A stretch of 64,000 nucleotides of DNA from Roseateles sp. (GCA_019232985.1 JAFAMW010000046.1:1-64000); one strand, 5' to 3'; numbered from the stretch's first letter, positions 17,788 through 26,615 are shown. Translations and numbers: made by a program. The notes: a model not told the origin generated them from the sequence alone.

Positions 17788-19056
17788 GCCATAGAACCCG
17801 AAGTCGAGCGCCGGCCGGCGGCCGGCCATCAGCTCGGCCATCGCCTTGCCCGAGCCGGCGCCATGGGTCCAGCCGAGCGTGCCGTGGCCCGCGTTGATCC
17901 ACAGGTTCGCGGCACGGCGGCTGCGGCCGATGTACGGAATGTTGGTCGGCGTGCTCGGGCGCAGGCCGGTCCAGTAGTTGCGCTCGGACAGGTCGGCGAC
18001 GCCCGGGAACAGCTCCTCGTAGCGCTTGACCAGCGCGTCGCAGCGCGTGCGCGACTTCGGGTTGGCGAGGTCGAGGTCGAAGCCGCTGAGCTCGGCCGTG
18101 CCGGCGATGCGGATGAAGTCGCCGAGGCGCGAGATCGCGATCTTGCGCGTGTCGTCGAGCAGGCTCACGACGCTCGCGGCCTCGGGCCGCTTCAGGCGCA
18201 GCGTCGCCGAGTAGCCCTTGGCCGGGTAGATGTTGAGGAACTCGCCGAGCGGACGCACGAGCGCCGGCGTGTACGAGCCCATCGCCGCGACGAAGGCGTC
18301 GGCCTTGAGCAGCATCTTGCGGCCGGTCTCGGCCGACGCGATCTGCACCGCGTCGACGCCCTGGCCGCTCCTCGACAGCGCGAGCACGTCGTGCTCGTAC
18401 AGGAACTGCGCGCCGCGCGCGGCGCAGCGCTTCGCGAGCTCCTGGGTGAACACGCGCGCGTCGCCCGACTCGTCGCTGGGCGTGTAGGTGCCGCCGTAGA
18501 TGCGGCCCTGGAAGCCGGCGAGCGCGGGCTCGACCCTGAGCACCTCGTCGTGGTCGAGGATGCGCCGGTCGACGCCGTGGCTGCGCATGATCTCGGCCGC
18601 GACGACGCCGCCGTCGAAGTCGGCCTGGCTCGAGAAGAAATGCAGGATGCCGCGCTCGAGGCGGTGGTATTCGATGCCCGTGGCGGCGACGACGTCCTTG
18701 AGCGCGGCATGGCTGTAGCGGCCGAGCTGGACCAGCTGTTCGACGTTGCGCTCGAACGCCGCGCTCGTGCACTGGCCCAGGAAGGCCAGGCCCCAGCGCC
18801 ATTGCGCGGGGTCGAGGCGCGGGCGGAACAGCAGCGGCGAGTCGTCGCGCAGCAGCCATTTCGCGACCTTCAGCGGCGCGCCGGCGTTGGCCCAGGGCTC
18901 GCAGAAGCACACCGAGATCTGCGCGCCGTTCGCGAAGCTCGTCTCGAGCGCGGCGTCGCGCTGGCGGTCGACGACGGTGACCTCAAAGCCCTGCTCGAGC
19001 AGGTGCCAGGCGGTGCTGACGCCGATGATGCCGGCGCCGAGGACGACGACTTTCAT
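17785..19056 (-). CDS. dadA: D-amino acid dehydrogenase, small subunit type
   Basis: Encodes 423 residues from the ATG at 19056. An FAD-dependent oxidase/dehydrogenase: the dinucleotide fold V-V-V-L-G-A-G-I-I-G-V opens the protein, and the DadA family features F-A-N-G-A-Q-I-S near residue 43, Y-W-T-G-L-R-P-S-T-P-T near 345 and the C-terminal N-A-G-H-G-T-L-G-W-T are present. DadA oxidises D-alanine and other D-amino acids to keto acids, passing electrons to the quinone pool at the inner membrane. No racemase (dadX) is adjacent. It diverges from argP with 100 bp between the starts, an unusual pairing. Its stop codon is the first triplet of structured element 1. Confidence 0.92.
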   Translation of the reverse strand: MKVVVLGAGIIGVSTAWHLLEQGFEVTVVDRQRDAALETSFANGAQISVCFCEPWANAGAPLKVAKWLLRDDSPLLFRPRLDPAQWRWGLAFLGQCTSAAFERNVEQLVQLGRYSHAALKDVVAATGIEYHRLERGILHFFSSQADFDGGVVAAEIMRSHGVDRRILDHDEVLRVEPALAGFQGRIYGGTYTPSDESGDARVFTQELAKRCAARGAQFLYEHDVLALSRSGQGVDAVQIASAETGRKMLLKADAFVAAMGSYTPALVRPLGEFLNIYPAKGYSATLRLKRPEAASVVSLLDDTRKIAISRLGDFIRIAGTAELSGFDLDLANPKSRTRCDALVKRYEELFPGVADLSERNYWTGLRPSTPTNIPYIGRSRRAANLWINAGHGTLGWTHGAGSGKAMAELMAGRRPALDFGFYG

Positions 19057-19156
19057 GGGGGGAATCCTTGTGCGTGGAGCCAACCGGCGATTGTCCGCAG
19101 GGCTCCTTGAAATAAGAAGCCTCAGGAAAATTTCTTCGAATACATTAGAGAGACTA

Positions 19157-20086
19157 ATGAAAGACCTGGACCCCGCCGGCCTCGACTGCCTCGCCGCGCT
19201 CGCCGACGAAGGCAGCTTCGAGCGCGCCGCGCAGCGCCTCACGATCACCCAGAGCGCGGTGTCGCAGCGCCTGCGCAGCCTCGAGGCGCAGGCCGGCCAG
19301 CTGCTCGTCGTGCGCTCGCGGCCGCTGCGCCTGACCGACGCGGGCAAGGTCCTGCTGCGCTTCGCGCGCCAGCTCCAGGCCCTGCACACCGACCTCGCGC
19401 TCGAGCTCGGCCGCGGCCCGGCGCGCGCCGAGCGCATCGCGATCGCCGTCAACGCCGACAGCCTCGCGACCTGGGTGTTGCCTGCGCTCGACCCGCTGGT
19501 CCAGCGCGGCCTGGCCGAGGGCTTCGGGCTCGAGCTGATCGTCGACGACCAGGATTTCACGCACGACCGGCTGCGCCAGGGCGAGGTGCTCGGCTGCGTG
19601 TCGACGGTCAGCCGCGCGCTGCGCGGCTGCATGGTCCAGCCGCTCGGCGTGATGCGCTACGTGGCCGTCGCGAGCCCGGACTTCATGGCGCGGCACCGGC
19701 CCGAGGGGCTGAACGCCGCGAACTTCGCGACCACGCCCTTCCTGGTGTTCAACCGCAAGGACGACAACCAGGCGCTGTGGGTGGCCAAGGCCTTCGGGCT
19801 GCGCGCGCCGCGGCTGCGCGAGCGCTACGTGCCGTCGAGCGAGGCCTATGTACGCGCGGCCTGCGCGGGCTGGGGGGTCGGGGTCGCGCCGGCGCTGCAG
19901 GTCCAGCCGCTGATCGCGGCGGGCCAATTGGTCGCGCTGCGGCCCGAGGTCAGCGTCGAGGTCGCGCTGTACTGGCATCAATGGAAGCTCGCACCCGACG
20001 ACGCGGGTGCCGCGCGCGGTGCGCTGCTGAGCCTGACGGGTCAGGCTTTGATCGACGGCGCGGCCCGGGCGCTCGCGAGCGCTTGA
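19157..20086 (+). CDS. argP: LysR-family regulator ArgP/IciA
   Basis: Encodes 309 residues from the ATG at 19157. The N-terminal winged helix (S-F-E-R-A-A-Q-R-L with T-Q-S-A-V-S-Q-R-L-R-S-L-E as recognition helix) and the effector domain match ArgP/IciA proteins, which sense lysine and arginine and usually control an exporter (LysE/ArgO). No lysE is next to this copy; instead it diverges from dadA. The intergenic AT-rich stretch around 19105-19150 (AAATTTCTTCGAATACATTAG) is the likely promoter and operator region, containing the T-N11-A-like ATTTC-TTC-GAAT. It may therefore control dadA, which is inference. Confidence 0.88.
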   Translation: MKDLDPAGLDCLAALADEGSFERAAQRLTITQSAVSQRLRSLEAQAGQLLVVRSRPLRLTDAGKVLLRFARQLQALHTDLALELGRGPARAERIAIAVNADSLATWVLPALDPLVQRGLAEGFGLELIVDDQDFTHDRLRQGEVLGCVSTVSRALRGCMVQPLGVMRYVAVASPDFMARHRPEGLNAANFATTPFLVFNRKDDNQALWVAKAFGLRAPRLRERYVPSSEAYVRAACAGWGVGVAPALQVQPLIAAGQLVALRPEVSVEVALYWHQWKLAPDDAGAARGALLSLTGQALIDGAARALASA

Positions 20087-20149
20087 CGCTCGGTCAAAGG
20101 ACGCACAGCCCCCGGCTGACCGCCGGCTGGCAATGGCGTAAAGCCGACG

Positions 20150-20389
20150 TCAGTGGAGCTCTGCGCGGGCGTCGACCTGGGTCTCGGTGACCACATGGCT
20201 GACTTCGAGCAGCGCCGGCCGGGCCGTGGCCGCGCTGACATGGCGCTGGGCCACGAGCGTCGGAGCCTTGGCGTCAGCACGCGCCGACAGCGTCGGCTGG
20301 AGCTGGACGGCCGAAGCCAGCCACAACGCGGAGCCGACGACAGCGGCGACCACGCTGTAAGAGCACAAGCGTATAAAAAGTTCGTTCAT
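20150..20389 (-). CDS. small hypothetical single-membrane-span protein
   Basis: Encodes 79 residues from the ATG at 20389. Residues 8-28 (R-L-C-S-Y-S-V-V-A-A-V-V-G-S-A-L-W-L-A-S) form one transmembrane segment or uncleaved signal anchor; the remainder is a polar periplasmic tail rich in A, V and T. A weak purine-rich site (GGAATCAGGG) precedes the start. The 3' end faces argP with 63 bp between. I recognise no family. The AT-richer codons at the start resemble those of other small genes here. It could be spurious, but the hydrophobic profile argues that it is real. Confidence 0.5.
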   Translation of the reverse strand: MNELFIRLCSYSVVAAVVGSALWLASAVQLQPTLSARADAKAPTLVAQRHVSAATARPALLEVSHVVTETQVDARAELH

Positions 20390-20640
20390 CCCTGATTCCG
20401 CAATGCAACATGCGCGGAGGCGCAGCATAACCACCCCTGGGGAAATCCTCTATCCCACCTTAGTGGCGTCAAGGGTCATTACCTAGATTTGGTGAATTTG
20501 GCCGGCAGCTTACGTGGCATCCGGGGCACAAACCGTAACTATGTGCGTATTTCCCCCTAGGCTGGGGATTTGGGTCGCGGCTTTTGGGTCCACACTCGAA
20601 CCAGCTCAAACGTCCGCCCCTTAACGCCGCGAGGTCCGCC

Positions 20641-20847
20641 ATGCGCATCGCCAACGCCCTGAGCTTCTTCCGTCGCCAGCCCGTTCGCGTCGAGCAGGAT
20701 CCGGCCGATATGGGCACGGCCTTCGGCATGGAGGCGAGCCTCGAGAACGACGCCGCGCGGCCACCGGCCAAGGCCTACGAACTCGAGTCGGCTCAGGCCG
20801 CGGAAGGCGATTCGCCGCTGTCCTGGCTGTCGCGGCGGCACAACTGA
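20641..20847 (+). CDS. small hypothetical protein, 68 residues
   Basis: Starts at the ATG at 20641 behind a GCGAGG ribosome site and ends with TGA at 20847. It begins with an amphipathic basic segment (M-R-I-A-N-A-L-S-F-F-R-R-Q-P), continues acidic (E-D-P-A-D-M-G-T-A-F-G-M-E) and ends S-W-L-S-R-R-H-N. No signal peptide or membrane span. Upstream, 20390-20640 is the most AT-rich gap in this part of the window and probably holds divergent promoters for this gene and the 79-residue gene; I see no clear operator in it. Function unknown. Confidence 0.5.
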   Translation: MRIANALSFFRRQPVRVEQDPADMGTAFGMEASLENDAARPPAKAYELESAQAAEGDSPLSWLSRRHN

Positions 20848-20866
20848 AGCCCGTCGGGCTTCGCCT

Positions 20867-21631
20867 TCAAACCTCGAGCAACAGGTCCGGGCGGAAGCGT
20901 TCGGCCTCGCCGCGGCGTTCGTGGCCGCGTGCGTTGCAGACCACGCGCGTCGTACCGACGCGGTAGTCGTGCTGGCAATGCAGATGGCCGTGCAGCCACA
21001 GGCGCGCGCCCGGCAGCAGCGCCTCGTCGTCGTTGCAAAAGCTTGCCGTTCCGGGTTGACGGCCATAGCGCGGGTCGGCGCTGCGGATGCTGGGTGCAAA
21101 GTGAGTGATCACAACCGTCGTATCCCAATCGGCCCCTGACTCGCCCTTGGCGAGCTCGGCGGCAAGCCAGGCGCGGCATTCGAGCGCGAGCGTGCGCACG
21201 GCCGGCGCGTCGAAGGGCGCGCCGTGCCGGCGCGCGTTCATCACGCGCTGGAAATAGCCGCCCGCGCGCAGTGCGCGGTCGCGGCCGGCCGGGCCGAACA
21301 GGTCGAAGTCGCACCAGCGCGTACTGCCGACGAAGCGCACGCGGCGCCCGTCGGCGCACGTCACGACGCGCACCGCGTCGTCGAGCAGGCCGAGGCCCAG
21401 GCTCGCGCAATGGCCGGCGAGCGCGACGCGCGCGGCGTCGACGTCGCGACCGTCGTACTCGTGGTTGCCGGGCACGAAGAGCACCGGCACCGGCCAGCCG
21501 GCGAAGCGCGCAAGGCCGGCCCAGCCCGCGTCGACGTCGCCCGCGAGCACGAGCAGCTCGGCGCCCGCCGCCGGGGTCGGCGCGAAGTCCTCGGTCTCGA
21601 GGTGCAGGTCCGACAGCAACTGCAGCTTCAC
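20867..21631 (-). CDS. metallophosphoesterase
   Basis: Encodes 254 residues of the calcineurin-like phosphoesterase family. The dinuclear metal motifs are all visible: D-L-H near residue 8 (S-D-L-H-L), G-D-V-D near 31, G-N-H-E near 55, the single H in V-I-T-H-F-A near 176, and G-H-L-H near 215. No signal peptide, so it is cytoplasmic. Such proteins hydrolyse phosphodiesters or phosphomonoesters; the substrate is unknown. It lies 19 bp downstream of UPF0149 paralogue 2 on the same strand and probably shares its transcript. Confidence 0.88.
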   Translation of the reverse strand: MKLQLLSDLHLETEDFAPTPAAGAELLVLAGDVDAGWAGLARFAGWPVPVLFVPGNHEYDGRDVDAARVALAGHCASLGLGLLDDAVRVVTCADGRRVRFVGSTRWCDFDLFGPAGRDRALRAGGYFQRVMNARRHGAPFDAPAVRTLALECRAWLAAELAKGESGADWDTTVVITHFAPSIRSADPRYGRQPGTASFCNDDEALLPGARLWLHGHLHCQHDYRVGTTRVVCNARGHERRGEAERFRPDLLLEV

Positions 21632-21650
21632 GGGCGCAGCGTCGTCGCGA

Positions 21651-22415
21651 TCACTGGGCGCCGTGGCAATGCTTGTACTTGCGGCCCGAGCCGCAGTGGC
21701 AGGGGTCGTTGCGGCCTAGTTTGGGTGCGTCGCGGCGCACCTGGTCGACCTTGTAGCGCAGCTCCTCGGTCAGGTCGCAGAGGTCGGCGACCGTGACGAC
21801 GAGCTCCTCGATCGCCGCGTCGACGTCCTTGAGCGGGTGCTCGCGGTCGAGCGTCGCGACGACTTCCTTCTCCTCGGCGGTCTCGGCCGGCAGGTGGCGG
21901 TACAGGCGCGCGAGCGCCGCGTGGACCGCGTCGTCGCCCATCTCGGACAGCTCGGGGAAGCACAGGCAGGCGTGCTGGAAGCCGGCGACCCAGGGCATCA
22001 GAATGCGCGAGGCCGGCGTCAGCGCCTCGTAGGCAAGGCGCGAGGCCGCGTCCTCGGCCGATTCGCCGGCCGGCGCCGGGGCCGGCGCGAGCGCCTCCTC
22101 GTCGAGGTCGAGCACGACCGGGTCGAACCAGCCGTCCTCGACGAGGCAGCGGTTCAGCGCGGCGTGGTGGCGTTCGACCATCGCGCGGACCTTGCCGAGC
22201 CAGCCGGCGTCGACGCCGTCGGGCAGCGCGCCGCCGTCGTAGTCGAAGATCGGCGGCAGCCATTCCTCGACCGGGATCAGGCGCGGCTGGACCAGCACGC
22301 CGCACAGATAGCCGTCGAGCATCGAGGCGTCGAGCGGGTTCAGCGGATCGGGCGTGGCGGCGAGGAGTTCGTCGAGTTCGGCGAACTCGGCGTCGGTCAG
22401 GTCTTGGGTGCTCAT
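21651..22415 (-). CDS. UPF0149/YecA-family protein with C-terminal SEC-C zinc motif
   Basis: Encodes 254 residues. The N-terminal domain ([17 protein letters not shown] near residue 30 and L-M-P-W-V-A-G-F near 145) is the YecA fold shared with 15712-16413. The C-terminus ends in a SEC-C motif ([15 protein letters not shown]), the zinc-binding tail also found in SecA, where it contacts ribosomes and SecB. Work on E. coli YecA suggests ribosome association through this motif, so this copy may act near translation or secretion, while the paralogue without it cannot do so in the same way. Confidence 0.88.
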   Translation of the reverse strand: MSTQDLTDAEFAELDELLAATPDPLNPLDASMLDGYLCGVLVQPRLIPVEEWLPPIFDYDGGALPDGVDAGWLGKVRAMVERHHAALNRCLVEDGWFDPVVLDLDEEALAPAPAPAGESAEDAASRLAYEALTPASRILMPWVAGFQHACLCFPELSEMGDDAVHAALARLYRHLPAETAEEKEVVATLDREHPLKDVDAAIEELVVTVADLCDLTEELRYKVDQVRRDAPKLGRNDPCHCGSGRKYKHCHGAQ

Positions 22416-22457
22416 GGCGCGATTGTCGCCGTTCGCCAGGCCGACGGGCGGGCCGGC

Positions 22458-23405
22458 TCAGGCCGCGCGCGGTTCGCCCTTGCGCCGCGCCGCCTCGACG
22501 AGGCGCTCGCGCAGCCACGCGTCCGGCGCGCGGCCCTCGGCGCGCAGGTGCCACAGCATGTCCACGTGGACCCTGGACAGCGACAGCGGCAGCGGCCGCT
22601 CGACGAGCTCGTTCTTGAAGCCGGTCGCCTCGACGAAGGCCGCGGGCAGCACGGTCAGCAGGTCCGAGTGCCGCGCGACGCGGCCGGCCGTCGAGAACTG
22701 GTTGACCGTCAGCATGATGCGGCGGCTGCGCTGCAGCGCGCCCAGCGCCTCGTCGACGAAGCCCTGCGGCCGCCCCGAGAAGCTCACGAGCATGTGCTCG
22801 GCCGCGCAAAAGGCGTCGAGCGTCAGCGCCTGCTCGGCGAGCGGATGGCCGCGCCGCATCACGCACACGTACTCGGTGTCGTAGAGGCGCTGCCAGCGGA
22901 TGGCCGCCTGGCTGCCCTGGGTCTTGATCGCCGCGAGCGCGCTCGGGAAATAGCCGATCGCGAGGTCGACCTCGCCCTGCTCGAGCAAGGCCCGCGGGTC
23001 GCGCGTCGTCAGCGGCAGGACCTGGACGTTGGCGAGCGCGCGCAGCTGCTCGAACTGCGCGACGAGGCCCGGCATCAGCAGCGAGGCCGTCGAGTCGGCC
23101 ATCGCGATGCGGAACACCGCCGCGTCGGCGTCGGGCCGGTACGCCGCCGGCAGCAGCAGCTGCTGGAGCCGCGCGAGCCCTTCGCGGACCTCGGGCCACA
23201 GCGCTTCGGCGCGCGCGGTCGGGCGCATGCCAAAGGCCTGGCGCACGAACAGCTCGTCGCCCAGCGCCTCGCGCAGCCGGCGCAGCGCGTGGCTCACGGC
23301 CGGCTGGGTCATCGCGAGCCGGTCGGCCGCGCGCGTGAGGTTGCGCTCGGCCATCACGGCGTCGAAGACCTTGAGCAGGTTCAGGTCGAGCTGGCGGAAG
23401 TTCAT
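22458..23405 (-). CDS. LysR-family transcriptional regulator
   Basis: Encodes 315 residues from the ATG at 23405 (M-N-F-R-Q-L-D-L-N-L-L-K-V-F-D), the standard opening of the NodD/SyrM-like branch; a further 9 in-frame codons upstream are unlikely to be used. The helix-turn-helix reads L-T-R-A-A-D-R-L-A-M-T-Q-P-A-V-S-H-A-L-R-R-L-R. The effector domain fills the rest. It diverges from the 76-residue protein gene with a 129-bp gap containing a pronounced AT-rich stretch (23431-23480) suited to LysR control of that neighbour. The inducer is unknown. Confidence 0.85.
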   Translation of the reverse strand: MNFRQLDLNLLKVFDAVMAERNLTRAADRLAMTQPAVSHALRRLREALGDELFVRQAFGMRPTARAEALWPEVREGLARLQQLLLPAAYRPDADAAVFRIAMADSTASLLMPGLVAQFEQLRALANVQVLPLTTRDPRALLEQGEVDLAIGYFPSALAAIKTQGSQAAIRWQRLYDTEYVCVMRRGHPLAEQALTLDAFCAAEHMLVSFSGRPQGFVDEALGALQRSRRIMLTVNQFSTAGRVARHSDLLTVLPAAFVEATGFKNELVERPLPLSLSRVHVDMLWHLRAEGRAPDAWLRERLVEAARRKGEPRAA

Positions 23406-23490
23406 CGTGTGGGCAGCACCCAAGACATGCACATTGTTTATATATTAAATTCAATCAATTCATTTCGCACATATAAGGGAAATCCCTAGA

Positions 23491-23515
23491 CTCTCGGCAT
23501 TGGCTCAATCGAGAG
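23491..23515 (+). promoter_or_regulatory. hairpin in the leader of the 76-residue protein gene
   Basis: CTCTCG-GC-ATTG-GCT-CAAT-CGAGAG folds into a 10-bp stem with a two-base bulge, ending 8 bases before the AAGGAG ribosome site at 23523-23528. It sits in the presumed 5' untranslated leader, downstream of the AT-rich promoter region. It could protect the mRNA or control access to the ribosome site. Confidence 0.4.
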
Positions 23516-23534
23516 CCATCCCAAGGAGTCATTC

Positions 23535-23765
23535 ATGAGCGTCGCCACCCAAACCTTCGGCCTGCCGGTTCGCATCCAGCACGGCGGTTCGTATGCGGCG
23601 ATCGGCCTGCGCGTCTACAAGCGCCTGATCGCCAGGATCCAGGAGCGCCTCGAGGCGCGCCGCCAGCAGGAAGCCGAGCACGCGCTGTTCGCGCTCGCCG
23701 CCCAGTACGAGAGCTCGATGCCCTCGTTCGCGGCCGAGTTGCGCGCCGCCGCCGCGCGCCGCTGA
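23535..23765 (+). CDS. small basic helical protein, 76 residues
   Basis: Starts at the ATG at 23535 behind a textbook AAGGAG site and ends at TGA 23765. After a short N-terminal part (Q-T-F-G-L-P-V-R-I-Q-H-G-G-S-Y), residues 25-75 are strongly helical and basic (K-R-L-I-A-R-I-Q-E-R-L-E-A-R-R-Q-Q). No membrane span or known fold. A perfect bidirectional terminator follows, so the gene is a self-contained unit with AT-rich promoter, leader hairpin, strong ribosome site and terminator, suggesting high, regulated expression. The divergent LysR protein is the likely regulator. Function unknown. Confidence 0.75.
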   Translation: MSVATQTFGLPVRIQHGGSYAAIGLRVYKRLIARIQERLEARRQQEAEHALFALAAQYESSMPSFAAELRAAAARR

Positions 23766-23797
23766 GCTCTCGCGCGCTTTGGCGCCCGATCAAAGCA

Positions 23798-23822
23798 AAA
23801 GCCCGCTCGATGAGCGGGCTTT
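23798..23822. terminator. bidirectional rho-independent terminator
   Basis: AAAGCCCGCTC-GAT-GAGCGGGCTTT is a perfect 11-bp stem with a 3-base loop, preceded by CAAAGCAAAA and followed by TTTGTCGTTT. It therefore has a T-tract in both directions and should stop transcripts of both the 76-residue protein gene and the convergent pckG. It is the only textbook terminator I see in the window. Confidence 0.9.
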
Positions 23823-23852
23823 GTCGTTTCAAGGCGCCGTTCGGCGCCCGGC

Positions 23853-25721
23853 TCAGAGCGTCGCGAGGCGCGCCTCGATGCGCGCCTTGGTCGCCGGCAG
23901 CTCCGGCGGCAGGTGGTGGGCGAGCTGGGCGAACAGCTCGGCGTGGAGTTCGAGCTCGGTCGTCCACGCGGCCTTGTCGATGCGCGTGACCTCGTCGTAC
24001 TGCGCGGGCGTGAAGCCCAGGCCGTCCCAGTTCAGGTCGCCGTAGCCCGGCGTCACGCCGAACACGTTCTCGGCGCCGCTGCCGCCGCCCTCGATGCGGT
24101 CGAGCATCCACTTGAGCACGCGCATGTTCTCGCCGTAGCCAGGCCAGACGAACTTGCCGTCGGCCCCCTTGCGGAACCAGTTCACGCAGAAGATCCGCGG
24201 CAGCTTCGCGCCGGCGGCCTGCAGGCGCGCGCCGAGCTGCAGCCAATGGCCGAAGTAGTCGGCCATGTTGTAGCCCATGAACGGCAGCATCGCGAACGGG
24301 TCGCGGCGCACGACGCCCTGCTGGCCGGCCGCCGCGGCGGTGGTCTCGGAGCCCATCGTCGCGGCCATGTAGACGCCCTCGACCCAGTCGCGCGCTTCGG
24401 TCACGAGCGGCACCGTCGTCGAGCGGCGGCCGCCGAAGATGAACGCGTCGATCGCGACGCCGGCCGGGTCGTCCCAGGCCGGGTCGAGCGCCGGGTTGTT
24501 GGTCGCGGCGACCGTGAAGCGCGCGTTCGGGTGCGCGGCCTTCGCGCCGGTCGCCTTCGCGATCTCGGGCGTCCAGTCATTGCCCTGCCAGTCGACCAGG
24601 TGATCCGGCGGCGTGGCGCTCATGCCTTCCCACCAGACGTCGCCGTCGTCGGTCAGCGCGACGTTCGTGAAGATCACGTCGCGCTCGAGGCTGGCCATGC
24701 AGTTCGGGTTCGTCAGCGTATTGGTGCCCGGCGCGACGCCGAAATAGCCGGCCTCGGGGTTGATCGCGTAGAGGCGGCCGTCGGCGCCCGGCTTGATCCA
24801 GGCGATGTCGTCGCCGATCGTCGTGATCTTCCAGCCCTTGAAGGCCTCGGGCGCGATCAGCATCGCGAAATTGGTCTTGCCGCAGGCGCTCGGGAAGGCC
24901 GCCGCGACATGGTGCTTGCGGCCCTCGGGGCTTTCGACGCCGAGCACGAGCATGTGCTCGGCGAGCCAGCCCTGGTCGCGGCCCATCGTCGAGGCGATGC
25001 GCAGCGCGAAGCATTTCTTGCCGAGCAGCGCGTTGCCGCCGTAGCCCGAGCCGTAGGACCAGATCTCGCGCGTCTCGGGGTAATGGACGATGTACTTGGT
25101 CTTGTTGCACGGCCACTTGACGTCGGCCTGGCCGGCCTCGAGCGGCGCGCCGACCGTGTGCACGCAGGGCACGAACTCGCCGTCGGTGCCGAGCACGTCG
25201 AGCACGCCGCGGCCCATGCGCGTCATGATGCGCATGTTCACGGCCACGTAGGGGCTATCGGACAGCTCGACGCCGATATGCGCGATCGGCGAGCCGAGCG
25301 GGCCCATGCTGAACGGCACGACGTAGAGCGTGCGGCCGCGCATCGCGCCGCGGAACAGCGCATTCGGGCCGGTCTGCAGCAGCGCGCGCATCTCGGCCGG
25401 GTCGGTCCAGTTGTTGGTCGGGCCCGCGTCTTCCTTCCTGGCGCTGCAGATGAAGGTGCGGTCCTCCACGCGCGCGACGTCGCTCGGGTCCGAGCACGCG
25501 AGGTAGCTGTTCGGGCGCAGCGCCGGGTTGAGTTTCTTGAAGGTACCGGCGGCGACGAGCTGGGCGCACAGGCGCTCGTACTCGGCCTGGCTGCCGTCGC
25601 ACCAGTAGACGTCGCGCGCTTCGGTCAGGGCGGCCACCTCGGCCACCCAGGCGATCAGCCGGGCGTGTTTCACATAGGCGGGCGTGTTCAAACGCAGCCC
25701 TTCCATCGCGGGTCGGTTCAT
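23853..25721 (-). CDS. pckG: phosphoenolpyruvate carboxykinase (GTP)
   Basis: Encodes 622 residues from the ATG at 25721; a TTG two codons upstream is an alternative start. The GTP-type enzyme is shown by the active-site P-loop with reactive cysteine F-P-S-A-C-G-K-T-N near residue 280, the substrate loop [13 protein letters not shown] near 215 and the nucleotide-binding F-R-K-G-A-D-G-K-F near 515. It converts oxaloacetate to phosphoenolpyruvate, the entry to gluconeogenesis, fitting an organism living on amino and organic acids. It is monocistronic, with a shared terminator at 23798-23822. The upstream region holds a TGTAACC direct repeat. Confidence 0.97.
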   Translation of the reverse strand: MNRPAMEGLRLNTPAYVKHARLIAWVAEVAALTEARDVYWCDGSQAEYERLCAQLVAAGTFKKLNPALRPNSYLACSDPSDVARVEDRTFICSARKEDAGPTNNWTDPAEMRALLQTGPNALFRGAMRGRTLYVVPFSMGPLGSPIAHIGVELSDSPYVAVNMRIMTRMGRGVLDVLGTDGEFVPCVHTVGAPLEAGQADVKWPCNKTKYIVHYPETREIWSYGSGYGGNALLGKKCFALRIASTMGRDQGWLAEHMLVLGVESPEGRKHHVAAAFPSACGKTNFAMLIAPEAFKGWKITTIGDDIAWIKPGADGRLYAINPEAGYFGVAPGTNTLTNPNCMASLERDVIFTNVALTDDGDVWWEGMSATPPDHLVDWQGNDWTPEIAKATGAKAAHPNARFTVAATNNPALDPAWDDPAGVAIDAFIFGGRRSTTVPLVTEARDWVEGVYMAATMGSETTAAAAGQQGVVRRDPFAMLPFMGYNMADYFGHWLQLGARLQAAGAKLPRIFCVNWFRKGADGKFVWPGYGENMRVLKWMLDRIEGGGSGAENVFGVTPGYGDLNWDGLGFTPAQYDEVTRIDKAAWTTELELHAELFAQLAHHLPPELPATKARIEARLATL

Positions 25722-25824
25722 GGTCAAGGTCCCAAAGCAATAAAACTGGATTGGGTCAACCTCGACGGGCGCTCCAAGGGGCGCGGGGCTGAGCCAATAC
25801 AGCTCCAGGACATTGTCGGATCAA

Positions 25825-25842
25825 TGTAACCTTGCTGTAACC
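25825..25842. promoter_or_regulatory. direct repeat TGTAACC-N4-TGTAACC upstream of pckG
   Basis: Two identical heptamers are 11 bp apart start to start, one helical turn, which is how OmpR/PhoB-type response regulators bind. The site lies about 105 bp before the pckG start and 155 bp before the membrane-protein gene at 25998. Candidate regulatory site only. Confidence 0.4.
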
Positions 25843-25907
25843 GCCGGAATCGGTGGCCCGATGCAAAACAGTAATAACCTGATGCGCAGGGATCGGCGGC
25901 GCCAGCA

Positions 25908-25942
25908 TGACAGCTGTCACGCCGGGCCGATGACAGCCGTGA
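25908..25942. promoter_or_regulatory. palindrome TGACAGCTGTCA and a second near-copy
   Basis: A perfect 12-bp palindrome at 25908-25919 is followed 23 bp further on by TGACAGCCGTGA at 25931-25942, a near-copy in phase at about two helical turns. Both precede the gene starting at 25998. This is the arrangement expected of tandem operators for a dimeric regulator; the protein is unknown. Confidence 0.45.
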
Positions 25943-25997
25943 CTGGGCGGGTGGCCGGGCGATTCGCAGAATCCGGCCCATCCACCAGGAGCCCGCC

Positions 25998-26612
25998 ATG
26001 AATCTGCCCAGCCTCGCCGCGACCGCCCTCGCCCCCAGCGCCGCCGAGCGACCCGCGCCAGCCGACCGCCAGGCCGCCGTGCGCCGCGGGCGCGCGATCG
26101 GCGCGACCTTCCTGTCCGGCTTCGGCACGCTGTGGGTCGCGATGGGCAGCCTCGCGGCCGACGCCCGGCCGGCGCTGGTCGCCGCGATCGTCGCCTGCGG
26201 CGCGGCGCTGTTCTTCGTGGCCGGCTGGCGCGTGCGCCGCCTTGGCGACGCCGCGGATTCGGCCGAACTCGCCGGCTGGCAGGCGCAGCGCAGCCGCGTC
26301 TTCAAGCGCGTGAACCAGGCCCAGTACCTCGCGATCGCGGCGGTCGTGGTCGGCTGCAACCTCGCCCAGCGCCCCGCGTGGATCTGCAACGGCATCCTGC
26401 TCGTCGTCGGCCTGCACTTCTTCCCGCTCGCGCGGCTGTACGCGTCGCGCGCCCATGCGGTGATCGGCGCAGCCCTGTGCCTTGCCGCCGCCTACGGCGC
26501 GCTGTTCCAGGGCGGCGAGCCGAACAACACGCTCGCGCCGATCGCCGCAGGACTGGTGCTGTGGGCGGGTGCCGGCTACGGGCTGTGGCGCAGCCTTGCC
26601 GGAGGGGACTGA
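25998..26612 (+). CDS. hypothetical integral membrane protein
   Basis: Encodes 204 residues, with a good AGGAG-like ribosome site before the ATG. A polar, basic N-terminus (about 30 residues) precedes roughly six hydrophobic helices arranged in pairs (residues 32-50, 57-75, 110-125, 130-147, 153-170, 178-195). An R-V-F-K-R-V-N-Q-A-Q-Y segment lies between helices 2 and 3. I do not recognise a family. Tandem palindromes upstream suggest a dedicated regulator. The 3' end faces the decayed epimerase. Confidence 0.7.
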   Translation: MNLPSLAATALAPSAAERPAPADRQAAVRRGRAIGATFLSGFGTLWVAMGSLAADARPALVAAIVACGAALFFVAGWRVRRLGDAADSAELAGWQAQRSRVFKRVNQAQYLAIAAVVVGCNLAQRPAWICNGILLVVGLHFFPLARLYASRAHAVIGAALCLAAAYGALFQGGEPNNTLAPIAAGLVLWAGAGYGLWRSLAGGD

Positions 26613-26615
26613 GCT

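Noticed and set aside
25722..25727. TTG start for pckG
   Set aside because: Possible, but the ATG at 25721 is two codons inside and no ribosome site favours the TTG.
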